Below, in pieces: positions 22,011 through 33,982 of a stretch of DNA of 64,000 nucleotides. Both the position numbers and the translations under genes were made by a program. The stretch comes from Actinostola sp. cb2023 (lineage: Eukaryota > Cnidaria > Anthozoa > Actiniaria > Actinostolidae). The notes beneath the pieces were generated by a model that saw only the letters and a list, made by a program, of their open reading frames with translations, was not told the origin of the DNA and ran no database searches. The DNA lies in the NCBI GenBank assembly GCA_033675265.1, contig JAUJYZ010000538.1:1-64000 (forward strand). Reading direction: 5' to 3'. The first letter of the stretch is position 1; every line of letters starts with the position of its first letter.

Positions 22011-22612
22011 CTGCTTTCCTGACGAAGTAAGCAGTGTTCATGTTGGTCATGGCGGACACGTAAACGTGTATGTTATAGTTCGTGTTGCCGTAAAATTGTT
22101 CACAGAATAGCCCATTTCCGAATTACGCTTCAATCCTCACGAACAACAACTCGACGTTGAGGCTAATTGCAAAATAATACAGTAATTGTATGAAAACTTG
22201 GCACTAAGCCGATCTTAAGTTGTAGCGTTCGGAAATGCCCGGCTATTACGCTATGCACAGTTTATTAAGAAGGATGATTTTATCTGTTATAAAGGTCCAT
22301 GCATGTGACTAAATGGACAAAGCTGATTGGCCTAATGACTCATGAATTATGTATAAGTTTTTGAACGGCAAATACAAGTAAAGCTTGGGAGAAACATTTA
22401 ATAGAAGTTCATCCAGATGTGTCGTATAAAATAGCTGTCTTGTCGAACTCATTTTTTAAATCTATTAAATCTGTAGTTTTAAAACTAAACGACACATATT
22501 CAAACACTCATGATTTAATATTATCCTTTCGTCCGTGATCTGACTAAATAGCAACCCAACATAAAACACAGGGAGCCCAATATTAGTGTCCCTGGCTACT
22601 CGCAATACTCGC
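22011..22612 (-). other. 3' flank of the left zinc-finger gene
   Basis: The 100 bases next to the stop codon match the 3' flank of the right paralogue at 43275-43345 in inverted orientation, including CCCAATATTAGTGTC and the ACACAGGGAGCCC phrase. No other gene was seen. The polyadenylation site could not be fixed. Confidence 0.5.
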
Positions 22613-23729
22613 CTAATGGCTCGCAGCAACTATGCCTTGTGGTGGATGTTGTGTGCTGCAATGTCTTCTGAGATGGCTTTTGTATCCAAACTTTTTATCA
22701 CAGTAGCAACATTCAAATGGCTTCTCTCCAGTGTGAATTCTGAGATGAGTTGTGAGATGACCTTTGTGGCCAATCTTTTTATCACAGTAAGAACATTGGA
22801 ATGGCTTCTCTCCAGTGTGAATTCTGAGATGAGTTGTGAGAGTACTTTTTTGAGAAAAATGCTTATTACAAGAAGAACAATCAAATGGCTTCTTTCCAGT
22901 ATGACTTTGTAGATGCACTGTAAGGGATATTCTGTGCCGAAATGTCTTGTCACATGAAAGACATTTGTATGGCTTCTCTTCAGTATGAAGTCTCAGATGG
23001 GAAGTAAGATAACTTTTGTGTCCAAACTTTTTATCACAGTAAGAACATTGGAATGGCTTCTCTCCAGTGTGAATTCTGAGATGAGTTGTGAGAGCACTTT
23101 TTTGAGAAAAATTTATTACAAGAAGAACAATCAAATGGCTTCTTTCCAGTATGATTTTGTAGATGCCTTGTAAGGGATATTCTGTGCCGAAATGTCTTGT
23201 CACATGAAAGACATTTGTATGGCTTCTCTCCAGTATGAATTCTGAGATGAGCAGTGAGAAGGCTTTTGTAGCCATACTTTTTATCACAGTAAGAACATTC
23301 AAATGGCTTCTTTCTAGTGTGTTTGCCATTTCCATGAAGGTGACTTTCCACACTCTCTTGAGAATGCGAATTAACATCATCGGTGGGTGAATCTGTTGCT
23401 TGAGTGCTGTTTTCAACTGATTCCTTTTCAGAGGGTAAATCGAATTCCTCTAAAATACTCAACATTGTTGGAAGTTCATCCATGTGGACAGCAGAAGCAT
23501 TTTTCAACGAATTCCCATCAACTGTATTAACTGAATTATGACCACTATCACCTAAAACTGTTGGATGTGGTTGACTTGCATCATCCATGTTGTTGTCAGT
23601 TAAACCTGTATCGATGTACATAGAAGAACAGCCATTACTACAGCCATAATCATCTGTCTGTGTTGCAATACTACAGAGCTCCTTGTATATTATTAGTTGA
23701 CCAAACATGATGTTGTCTTCTATTGAACC
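22613..23729 (-). pseudogene. C2H2 zinc-finger exon of left gene, frameshifted
   Basis: This last exon starts in phase 0 after an AG (23730-23731) with the residues GSIEDN. About 125 acidic and Ser/Asn-rich residues follow, then eight C2H2 fingers joined by TGEKP or TGKKP linkers. Fingers 1-3 and 4-6 are tandem copies of one three-finger block. In finger 3, near 23110, two bases are missing relative to finger 6, so the frame shifts and stops at 23034; the remaining fingers continue in another frame to a stop at 22613-22615. C2H2 arrays bind DNA in the nucleus. The exon is the inverted paralogue of 42377-43274. It may be a pseudogene, or a working gene with a sequencing error. Confidence 0.85.
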
Positions 23730-23980
23730 CTGAAATGAAGTACAAGAACAATGCACATTAATATAAAAAACAGACAATTATTGTTTATTTATTAATAATT
23801 CGATGGGATCCTCTTTGTAATACTCAGGGTTTTGTTAAGTATTAAAAACAAAACATACACAAATTTGACAGTCTCGATTGTAGTCATGACCCGATATATA
23901 AATGGATTCATGTGGTCATTTCGACACAGGTCACAGGAATAGGAAGACGAGAAGTGTTAGGAGAAGTAAGAGGCGTAAAG

Positions 23981-24824
23981 GCCCGTGCAAACGGTGCCAA
24001 CATGTTGGCCCAACATTGCCCAACATGTTGGCACCGTTTGAACACCCTGTTGCGTAATGTTGCGTGCTGTGCCAAGACGTGCCAACATGTTGGGTGAAGT
24101 TTGAATCCAGTCAAACTTTTGACCCAACATCGGCCAACATTTATATTGTTCTTGTGATCGATGAAGCATGCCACAACATGTTGGCACCGTTTGTACGCTT
24201 TGCACAACATTGTCGGGCTCGCGCGTGCGCACTGAATTGTTCATTCGACAGTATCCATGGAGATTTGGTCTTGATTCGTGCCAGATCAATATATTTGAAT
24301 AACAATAGGTGCCTCGATGTAGCATGTCTAACAATAGTTCCTATTGTTATAAAATAGTTCCCATTGTTATTCAAATATTGCGTGCTATCTTGTGCTTTTG
24401 CTGTTTTCCGAAACTACTACAGTGTTTTTTTTCGTCCGTCTTTTTATCTCTTCGATATGGAGCCGGGCTAGGAAAACTCGGACGTTCAAGTAGAGGTTCA
24501 AGTAAACGCTACTCTCTGTCATCAAGTTCATCCAGCAGAATTGCAACTGTATTGCACTTCCGTGTTTTCCATCGTTTATAGTACTCGTCCAGCTCCATTC
24601 TTATCGAAGCAATAAAATGGCGGACGTAAACAACACTGTAGCGGTAGTTTCGCAAAGAGTTATGATATCGCAGTAGACTCTGGGATCGATATTCACCCAA
24701 CATGTTGGCACGTATTGGCACAGCACGCAACATTGCCCAACAGGGTGTTCATACGGTGCCAACATGTTGGGCCCAACAATGTTGGGCAATGATGTGCCAA
24801 CATGTTGGCACCGTTTGCACGGGC
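23981..24824. mobile_element. Non-autonomous DNA transposon with CAACATGTTGG subterminal repeats
   Basis: GCCCGTGCAAACGGTGCCAA is exactly inverted at the right end (TTGGCACCGTTTGCACGGGC). The arms extend over 100 bases each and are filled with the self-complementary CCAACATGTTGG in various spacings. No transposase frame is recognisable and no clear target duplication was found. It lies in the last intron of the left zinc-finger gene. Confidence 0.75.
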
Positions 24825-24934
24825 ATTAACTATGCGTGCGTGCTGTGAATGCTCTCATGGCGTACACATCCTTTGGCAAATCAGAGTGTGCATATAATAC
24901 TTATTTTATAAATAGTGCTGGAGCACTAACACCC

Positions 24935-25868
24935 CTGTGGTCCTAGTTAGTGAGATACAGTAGTAATGTACATGTAAGTACAGACACAGAGGGTGGTCAC
25001 TGCTGTGGCCCTAGTTAGTGAGATACAGTAGTAATGTACATGTAAGTACAGACACAGAGGGTGGTCACTGCTGTGGCCCTAGTTAGTGAGATACAGTAGT
25101 AATGTACATGTAAGTACAGACACAGAGGGTGGTCACTGCTGTGGTCCTAGTTAGTGAGATACAGTAGTAATGTACATGTAAGTACAGACACAGAGGGTGG
25201 TCACTGCTGTGGCCCTAGTTAGTGATACGGTAGTAATGTACATGTAAGTACAGACACAGAGGGTGGTCACTGCTGTGGCCCTAGTTAGTGAGATACAGTA
25301 GTAATGTACATGTAAGTACAGACACAGAGGGTGGTCACTGCTGTGGTCCTAGTTAGTGAGATACAGTAGTAATGTACATGTAAGTACAGACACAGAGGGT
25401 GGTCACTGCTGTGGCCCTAGTTAGTGATACGGTAGTAATGTACATGTAAGTACAGACACAGAGGGTGGTCACTGCTGTGGTCCTAGTTAGTGAGATACAG
25501 TAGTAATGTACATGTAAGTACAGACACAGAGGGTGGTCACTGCTGTGGCCCTAGTTAGTGAGATACAGTAGTAATGTACATGTAAGTACAGACACAGAGG
25601 GTGGTCACTGCTGTGGCCCTAGTTAGTGAGATACAGTAGTAATGTACATGTAAGTACAGACACAGAGGGTGGTCACTGCTGTGGCCCTAGTTAGTGAGAT
25701 ACAGTAGTAATGTACATGTAAGTACAGACACAAAGGGTGGTTACTGCTGTGGCCCTAGTTAGTGAGATACAGTAGTAATGTACATGTAAGTACAGACACA
25801 GAGGGTGGTCACTGCTGTGGTCCTACATGTAGTTAGTGAGATACAGTAGTAATGTACATGTAAGTACA
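24935..25868. repeat. Tandem repeat, 68-bp unit, about 13 copies
   Basis: The unit TAGTTAGTGAGATACAGTAG through GGTCACTGCTGTGGCCC repeats at 68-base spacing (AGATAC at 24953, 25021, 25089). Copies are almost identical; one variant lacking GA recurs. A single diverged copy lies at the matching intron position of the right paralogue (42061-42118, opposite strand), so the array grew from a unique intron sequence. Confidence 0.9.
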
Positions 25869-26234
25869 GGGGGAAAAAATGGTTTATTTCAATCACCAGG
25901 CAGGTTAAGTTAACAGACAACAAAGATGTATAGGGGAAAAATACTTTATTTCGAATTTTATTTTTTTACTGAATTTATGCTTGGGCTCCCTGTGGTTTTA
26001 TTTTGAAAACAAACAAAAAAAATTTTCTCGATTTGTAGCCTTACAATACCCATCATATTATAGGTCATAAGTACCAAAGAAAATATATGTTCTAACATGG
26101 TAAGTTTTTAAAAATCCAATGAAATCGAGTGGAGTTACGGCAAGTCAAAGTGATCCAGATTTCTATAAATGTTGCCGCGTTTGTCCCAATTCAAAATGGC
26201 GGACGACAGCGTGAACTGGCTTATTATTTTAAGA

Positions 26235-26315
26235 CCAGTCATGGAATGAATCCACGACCTCCCGCATAACAGACCGATACTCAACCGAGCAAACTGGGCG
26301 GCGGTTTACGTGACT
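26235..26315 (-). ncRNA. tRNA-derived SINE fragment
   Basis: On the minus strand a box A-like TTGCTCGGTTGAGTATCGG is followed by CTGTTATGCGGGAGGTCG and a box B-like TGGATTCATTCC, an arrangement common in tRNA-derived SINEs (GTT at the anticodon position, Asn-like). Both boxes are degenerate. It is intronic in the left zinc-finger gene. Confidence 0.5.
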
Positions 26316-26548
26316 GCCTACACCAATTTTCGGGCTTTGTTCTGTCTGACCAATGGACCAGTGAGTGACGGCTGATAGAAAAGTCTAGCAACAACATATG
26401 AAATGGTTCAAGCTGAAGGATTCTCCCTGGTTAAACACATGTAACATTATATTAAATATTAATTGTTATTATTAAATTATTATTATTATTATTATTATGG
26501 CCAATCAATGAGTACATCAAACATAGACGAGGGTTTACGTGTACCATA

Positions 26549-26979
26549 CAGTAAAAACCCGCATAAAAGAACCCCTATTTTTCCAAGTCAGGCTGAAATG
26601 GTTCTTATATATTGGGTGTCTAGTGGGAAAACAGGCTGAATAGGTTCACAGGTTCTTATTTAAAGGGCAAAAAAACAATAATATTGTTTCTGATACAGTA
26701 TGGTGTATTTCCTTACAATTTGTTTTAATTAGTGAACTATTGACCATGAAAGGTCTAATATTCACACTAAACATTAACAACCCAACTGCATAGTAAATAT
26801 AATATTTCTGCATATTCAGCACCGACTGTACTTGTGTGTTCTGAGCTTTAGTCATTTTTCACATAAGAACCTGCTTCATTTGTCAGGCTGAACTGGTTCT
26901 TATATATTGGATGCTTAATTGGCTAAATTTCAGCCTGGAGGTTCTTAATCTGCAGTTTCTTATATGCGGGTTTTTACTG
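26549..26979. mobile_element. Tc1/mariner-type MITE, 431 bp
   Basis: CAGTAAAAACCCGCATAAAA and its inverse TTATATGCGGGTTTTTACTG are flanked by TA at 26547-26548 and 26980-26981, the target duplication of Tc1/mariner elements. Inner subterminal copies of AGGCTGAAATGGTTCTTATATATTGG occur in both halves. There is no transposase. Confidence 0.85.
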
Positions 26980-27082
26980 TACTAACAAATGTAATTTCTA
27001 AAACTCATTAATAATTCATGTACAATTGGTCCAATCAGGGTTGTCCAATCGGTCATATGCATGGATCTTTATAGCCCGATAA

Positions 27083-27153
27083 AACACTGATGAATAAAAC
27101 ATCAGTGTCTATATCACTTATAAAGACACTGATGTTGTATTCATCAGTTCTTT
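27083..27153. repeat. Compound palindrome
   Basis: AACACTGATGAATAAAACATCAGTGTC is followed within 12 bases by GACACTGATGTTGTATTCATCAGTT. The two halves pair with each other, and each also pairs internally. It may be a MITE; no target duplication was found. Confidence 0.55.
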
Positions 27154-27877
27154 ACCAGTGATAAATACTGATTGCCTGTAACAAAGGTCATGCGAAGGTC
27201 TCATTTACTCGTATCATTGACCTTTGCATAGCACCAACAGCAAGTTTCGTATATCCTTACGGCTTCCTACTTACGAATTACTATTACTGCAAATTGCCAT
27301 TAACTCATTGCAAAGGTAATCTAAATTTTAGTAGCGAGTGTGTCAATTTAGTAGTGAGTGTGTTAATTTAGTATTATATTATTGGCCTATATAGGCACTA
27401 TTTATATATTGTATATTTATTTATTGTTATAGTCGAGCGTTTTTAACATAAGCCTCTGGCTCGAGAGATTGGGTAACCATTCCTTACGTAATCAACTTCA
27501 ATTAAATTATTATTAAATATTAATATGTTGTAACGTTGAGTTGAAGTTTAATGCTGTATGGTTTAAAGTTATACAGAGCTGTACATGTACATAGAATTTA
27601 AATGCACTTTTTGGTTGAGCAACAAGACACATAATACCGCTGGCCGCTGGCCGACACAATGTCTAGATGATGTCAATTACAAATCTTGAACATTACACAT
27701 GTACACATGTATGTTAGAATAGATCAAACACAAGAAAGAGTGTTCCATCTGATATCAAGACTGACAAGTGTGTTAAAAAAAACAACAACAAGGCACAGTT
27801 GATTTTTTCAACCAACTTCGAGGTGTGTGGTTATTGGATGAAACATTATGACAAACAGTACATGTAGGTCCATTATA
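27154..27877. other. Intron sequence without exon
   Basis: A/T-rich sequence. GCACTTTTTGGTTGAGCAAC near 27606 matches the terminal repeat of the element at 40960-41434 and may be a broken copy of it. TTTAGTAGTGAGTGTGT occurs as a short direct repeat near 27330-27365. Confidence 0.4.
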
Positions 27878-30800
27878 TAAAACCATCATGCCAGTATGTC
27901 AAACCATCATGCCAGTATGTCAAACCATCATGCCAGTATGTCAAACCATCATGCCAGTATGTCAAACCATCATGCCAGTATGTCAAACTGGCATGGCCAT
28001 TATATAAAACCATCATTCCAGTATGTCAAACTGGCATGGCCATTATATAAAACCATCATTCCAGTATGTCAAACCGACATGGCCATTATATAAAACCATC
28101 ATGCCAGTATGTCAAACCGACATGGCCATTATATAAAACCATCATTCCAGTATGTCAAACCGACATGGCCATTATATAAAACCATCATGCCAGTATGTCA
28201 AACCGACATGGCCATTATATAAAACCATCATGCCAGTATGTCAAACCGTCATGGCCATTATATAAAACCATCATGCCAGTATGTCAAACCGGCATGGCCA
28301 TTATATAAAAACCATCATGCCAGTATGTCAAACTGGCATGGCCATTATATAAAACCATCATTCCAGTATGTCAAACCGGCATGGCCATTATATATAAAAC
28401 CATCATTCCAGTATGTCAAACTGGCATGGCCATTATATAAAACCATCATGCCAGTATGTCAAACTGGCATGGCCATTATATAAAACCATCATTCCAGTAT
28501 GTCAAACCGGCATGGCCATTATATATAAAACCATCATTCCAGTATGTCAAACTGGCATGGCCATTATATAAAACCATCATGCCAGTATGTCAAACCGACA
28601 TGGCCATTATATAAAACCATCATGCCAGTATGTCAAACCGTCATGGCCATTATATAAAACCATCATGCCAGTATGTCAAACTGGCATGGCCATTATATAA
28701 AACCATCATTCCAGTATGTCAAAACCGGCATGGCCATTATATATAAAACCATCATTCCAGTATGTCAAACTGGCATGGCCATTATATAAAACCATCATGC
28801 CAGTATGTCAAACCGACATGGCCATTATATAAAACCATCATTCCAGTATGTCAAACCGGCATGGCCATTATATATAAAACCATCATTCCAGTATGTCAAA
28901 CTGGCATGGCCATTATATAAAACCATCATGCCAGTATGTCAAACCGACATGGCCATTATATAAAACCATCATGCCAGTATGTCAAACCGTCATGGCCATT
29001 ATATAAAAAACCATCATGCCAGTATGTCAAACCGGCATGGCCATTATATAAAACCATCATGCCAGTATGTCAAACTGGCATGGCCATTATATAAAACCAT
29101 CATTCCAGTATGTCAAACCGGCATGGCCATTATATATAAAACCATCATTCCAGTATGTCAAACTGGCATGGCCATTATATAAAAACCATCATGCCAGTAT
29201 GTCAAACCGACATGGCCATTATATAAAACCATCATGCCAGTATGTCAAACCGTCATGGCCATTATATAAAACCATCATGCCAGTATGTCAAACTGGCATG
29301 GCCATTATATAAAACCATCATGCCAGTATGTCAAACCGGCATGGCCATTATATATAAAACCATCATTCCAGTATGTCAAACTGGCATGGCCATTATATAA
29401 AACCATCATGCCAGTGTGTCAAACCGACATGGCCATTATATAAAACCATCATGCCAGTATGTCAAACCGTCATGGCCATTATATAAAACCATCATGCCAG
29501 TATGTCAAACCGGCATGGCCATTATATAAAACCATCATGCCAGTATGTCAAACTGGCATGGCCATTATATAAAATCATCATTCCAGTATGTCAAACCGGC
29601 ATGGCCATTATATATAAAACCATCATTCCAGTATGTCAAACTGGCATGGCCATTATATAAAACCATCATGCCAGTATGTCAAACCGACATGGCCATTATA
29701 TACAACCATCATGCCAGTATGTCAAACCGTCATGGCCATTATATAAAACCATCATGCCAGTATGTCAAACCGTCATGCCAGTATGTCAAACCGTCATGGC
29801 CATTATATAAAACCATCATGCCAGTATGTCAAACCATCATGGCCATTATATAAAACCATCATGCCAGTATGTCAAACCGTCATGCCAGTATGTCAAACCG
29901 TCATGGCCATTATATAAAAACCATCATGTCAGTATGTCAAACCGTCATGGCCATTATATAAAACCATCATGCCAGTATGTCAAACCGTCATGCCAGTATG
30001 TCAAACCGTCATGCCAGTATGTCAAACCGGCATGGCCATTATATATAAAACCATCATTCCAGTATGTCAAACTGGCATGGCCATTATATAAAACCATCAT
30101 GCCAGTATGTCAAACCGACATGGCCATTATATATAAAACCATCATGCCAGTATGTCAAACCGTCATGCCAGTATGTCAAACCGTCATGGCCATTAATATA
30201 TAAAACCATCATGCCAGTATGTCAAACCGTCATGGCCATTATATAAAACCATCATGCCAGTATGTCAAACCGTCATGCCAGTATGTCAAACCGTCATGCC
30301 AGTATGTCAAACCGGCATGGCCATTATATATAAAACCATCATTCCAGTATGTCAAACTGGCATGGCCATTATATAAAACCATCATGCCAGTATGTCAAAC
30401 CGACATGGCCATTATATAAAACCATCATGCCAGTATGTCAAACCGTCATGCCAGTATGTCAAACCGTCATGCCAGTATGTCAAACCGGCATGGCCATTAT
30501 ATATAAAACCATCATTCCAGTATGTCAAACCGGCATGGCCATTATATAAAAACATCATGCCAGTATGTCAAACTGGCATGGCCATTATATAAAACCATCA
30601 TGCCAGTATGTCAAACCGTCATGGCCATTATATAAAACCATCATGCCAGTATGTCAAACCATCATGGCCATTATATAAAACCATCATGCCAGTATGTCAA
30701 ACCGGCATGGCCATTATATAAAAACATCATGCCAGTATGTCAAACCGGCATGGCCATTATATAAAACCATCATGCCAGTATGTCAAACCGTCATGGCCAT

Positions 30801-32160
30801 TATATAAAACGATCATGCCAGTATGTCAAACTGTCATGCCATTATATAAAACCATCATGCCAGTATGTCAAACCGACATGGCCATTATATAAAACCATCA
30901 TGCCAGTATGTCAAACCGTCATGGCCATTATATAAAACCATCATGTCAGTATGTCAAACCGACATGGCCATTATATAAAACCATCATGCCAGTATGTCAA
31001 ACCGGCATGGCCATTATATAAAACCATCATGTCAGTATGTCAAACCGACATGGCCATTATATATAAAACCATCATGCCAGTATGTCAAACCGGCATGGCC
31101 ATTATATAAAAACATCATGCCAGTATGTCAAACCGGCATGGCCATTATATAAAACCATCATGCCAGTATGTCAAACCGTCATGGCCATTATATAAAACCA
31201 TCATGCCAGTATGTCAAACCGTCATGGCCATTATATAAAACCATCATGCCAGTATGTCAAACCATCATGGCCATTATATAAAACCATCATGCCAGTATGT
31301 CAAACCGGCATGGCCATTATATAAAACCATCATGCCAGTATGTCAAACCGTCATGCCAGTATGTCAAACCGTCATGCCAGTATGTCAAACCATCATGCCA
31401 GTATGTCAAACCGGCATGGCCATTTTATAAAACCATCATGCCAGTATGTCAAACCGTCATGCCAGTATGTCAAACCATCATGCCAGTATGTCAAACCGGC
31501 ATGGCCATTTTATAAAACCATCATGCCAGTATGTCAAACCGTCATGCCAGTATGTCAAACCGGCATGGCCATTATATAAAACCATCATGTCAGTATGTCA
31601 AACTGTCATGTCAGTATGTCAAACCGGCATGGCCATTATATAAAACCATCATGTCAGTATGTCAAACCGACATGGCCATTATATAAAACCATCATGCCAG
31701 TATGTCAAACCGACATGGCCATTATATAAAACCATCATGCCAGTATGTCAAACCATCATGCCAGTATGTCAAACCGGCATGGCCATTATATAAAACCATC
31801 ATGTCAGTATGTCAAACCGGCATGGCCATTATATAAAACCATCATGCCAGTATGTCAAACCGACATGGCCATTATATAAAACCATCATGCCAGTATGTCA
31901 AACCGACATGCCAGTATGTCAAACTGGCATGGCCATTATATAAAACCATCATGTCAGTATGTCAAACCGGCATGGCCATTATATAAAACCATCATGCCAG
32001 TATGTCAAACCGACATGGCCATTATATAAAACCATCATGCCAGTATGTCAAACCATCATGCCAGTATGTCAAACCGACATGGCCATTATATAAAACCATC
32101 ATGCCAGTATGTCAAACCGGCATGGCCATTATATAAAACCATCATGCCAGTATGTCAAAC
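27878..32160. repeat. Satellite, 43-bp composite unit, about 4.3 kb
   Basis: The unit joins CCATCATGCCAGTATGTCAA to ACCGGCATGGCCATTATATAAA. Both halves share the C-ATGCCAG/C-ATGGCCA theme, so it arose from a block of about 21 bp. Variants differ at the third base of the second half (GGC, GAC, GTC, ATC, TGG) and are ordered into longer recurring series. Where the ACTGGCATG variant follows CATGCCAGT the two form a 9-bp stem with a 7-base loop. Stop-free frames across it are an artefact of the motif. It sits in the last intron of the left zinc-finger gene. A short leftover copy near 33640-33665, beyond the hAT insert, shows that the hAT element landed in its edge. Confidence 0.95.
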
Positions 32161-32252
32161 CGTAGGTGCATTACAAATGTACATGTATATCAAACCCAGG
32201 TCCAATATGTCAAACCGTCATGCATACATTGCAATTATGTCCATTATATTGT

Positions 32253-33598
32253 CAGGCGCGGATCCAGGATTTACAAGAGGGGGGTGACTGTTTTGTGTAC
32301 TGGCCATAATCACCTCGGTATTCATTGTTTCAGTTGAGTTGATCGCTAACATCCCCCTTACATGAATTATAAATAAATGAATATAAAATAAATAAATAGA
32401 GATAAAGAAAAATAAAACTAATTTCCCCTCACTAATGTTGTATGATATTTCTTTTGCTGAGACCCCAAAGGACTTTGTAAATGTCATAGTACATAAGACG
32501 AGGTTCTATACCTTCATTTCATTCCTTTACGCACTTTATTAACTTACTTAGCGAAAACTAGTTTCGTTTTCTCAACCTCCTCAGTTGTTGTATGACTGGA
32601 TGCATAGTTACTCATATAACAATCACCGGGACCCCTTAGCCAAGGTTTCACACTATTTCTAAGGTCTTTGTTTACTGTTAGAAAACTCACTTGTAAACGT
32701 GTGGGATACTTTTTTCTGGCTACTCAGTGTATGCACATAAAAAGGTCAAAATGTTGTCTACAGTACGTCCTTATAAACATGAAATGCTCAAAGCTGACTC
32801 ATCAGTTTTACAAATGCAGGAAGAATGTAATGTATTTATTTCCAAAGTGTTCATGGTATTACCAACTAACAAGAACTAATACCAAGTCAGTGTGCTGTCA
32901 TGGCGCTAAATAATGGGATCATTGATTCCTTCTTGGATGGAGCTCCATGAACGCCTGGCAAATGTGCTCTGTCTTCAAGGGAACCACATTGTCATGCATG
33001 GCTATAACAGCTAAACCAGAGCAGGCTCTCAGTGGTCATTGCATTGTGGTTCTGATCAGCTATGTTAACAGCCATGTGTGTGAATTCTGCAGCAGAACGA
33101 TCTTTCAGCCTCTGTACGCACTTCCAATGGGCAAGACAGCAAGAACATTAATTTAACAGTTCGCGGATATTGGGGAACATATATGGGCTACATGTTGTAC
33201 TATTATCATCGTCTGGTACTGCTCTTGCATTGTCTTCCAGTAATTTGCCAAGCGAAAGATCTCACTGTCAAAAGTTGCAGGAAGAGGAAGGATATCATGC
33301 CATTTCTCTTTTATAACTTTTAAAAGGTCTGCTAGAGCATTTTCGTGTTTTTTTTGGCTGATTACCTCAGGAACGAGGGCACAGAGTTCATAATGTGCCT
33401 GCTTTTCCGTTTCCGCGCTAAATCGTGATTTTAATTCAGAGGAAATAATGTTATCCCTATTATTATTATTTCTTTCCTCGCAAAAACAAAACAGATAACA
33501 AATAAATAATAAAATATGAAGATATGACTGCTCAAAAAGGGGGGTGACTAGTCACCCAAGTTACCCACCCCCCCCCCCCCCCCCTGTATCCGCGCCTG
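32253..33598. mobile_element. hAT transposon remnant
   Basis: The left end CAGGCGCGGATCCAGGATTT and the right end TGTATCCGCGCCTG are inverted, of the CAGG-GCGGATC type common to hAT elements. The direct repeat ATTGT flanks it (32248-32252, 33599-33603). The inside of the right end has a 20-base C run mirroring the GGGGGGTGACTG of the left end. A degenerate hAT dimerisation domain is coded on the minus strand at 33003-33177. At 1346 bp it is a deletion derivative of a full element. Confidence 0.8.
33003..33177 (-). pseudogene. hAT transposase C-terminal dimerisation domain relic
   Basis: On the minus strand the frame reads FPNIRELLNLMFLLSCPLEV followed by EAERSF, then a run ending MTTESLLWFS. 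This matches the order of the hAT C-terminal family (a leucine-rich helix, then AERSFS, then a basic helix and LALL). It is a short remnant with stops in neighbouring sequence and cannot make a working transposase. Confidence 0.7.
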
Positions 33599-33710
33599 AT
33601 TGTACCTACATGTACATGTCCATTCTCATTCCTCCATTACATGTATGTCAAACCGTCATGCCATACATTGTGCATCACCATACTCTCCCCAATGCTCCTG
33701 GCACCAATTA

Positions 33711-33817
33711 AGGTGTGGGATTGCAGAAAGATTATGCAAATTTAGGAAATTGAACCTTGTTTGTAGTTTTCTAATAAATTGACTGAGCTTGCATAATTTT
33801 ACCACAATCCCACACCT
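33711..33817. repeat. Hairpin with AGGTGTGGGATTG ends
   Basis: AGGTGTGGGATTG and ATTATGCAAATTTAGGAAATTG at the left pair with TTGCATAATTTTACCAC and CAATCCCACACCT at the right. It is probably a small MITE. Confidence 0.55.
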
Positions 33818-33982
33818 CATGTACTCCCTCCTGGGTTGCTGAGCCATCATCATTTATTCAGCGGCCGGTGTATATCGCTACTCAGCACAACAACATACAT
33901 GTACATGTAACTATTATATAAAGTACATTTGTACCTATACATGTACAATTGTACATTGTACAACCATTGACACATGGAGCTA

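Noticed and set aside
27878..32160. CRISPR-like array
   Set aside because: The repeats have no unique spacers, the units abut one another, and the context is an animal genome.
27896..32287. Many open frames reading MSNRHGHYIKPSCQYVK-type repeats
   Set aside because: They are translations of the 43-bp satellite. The unit is one base more than a multiple of three, so all frames stay open in turn. No splice sites or domain.
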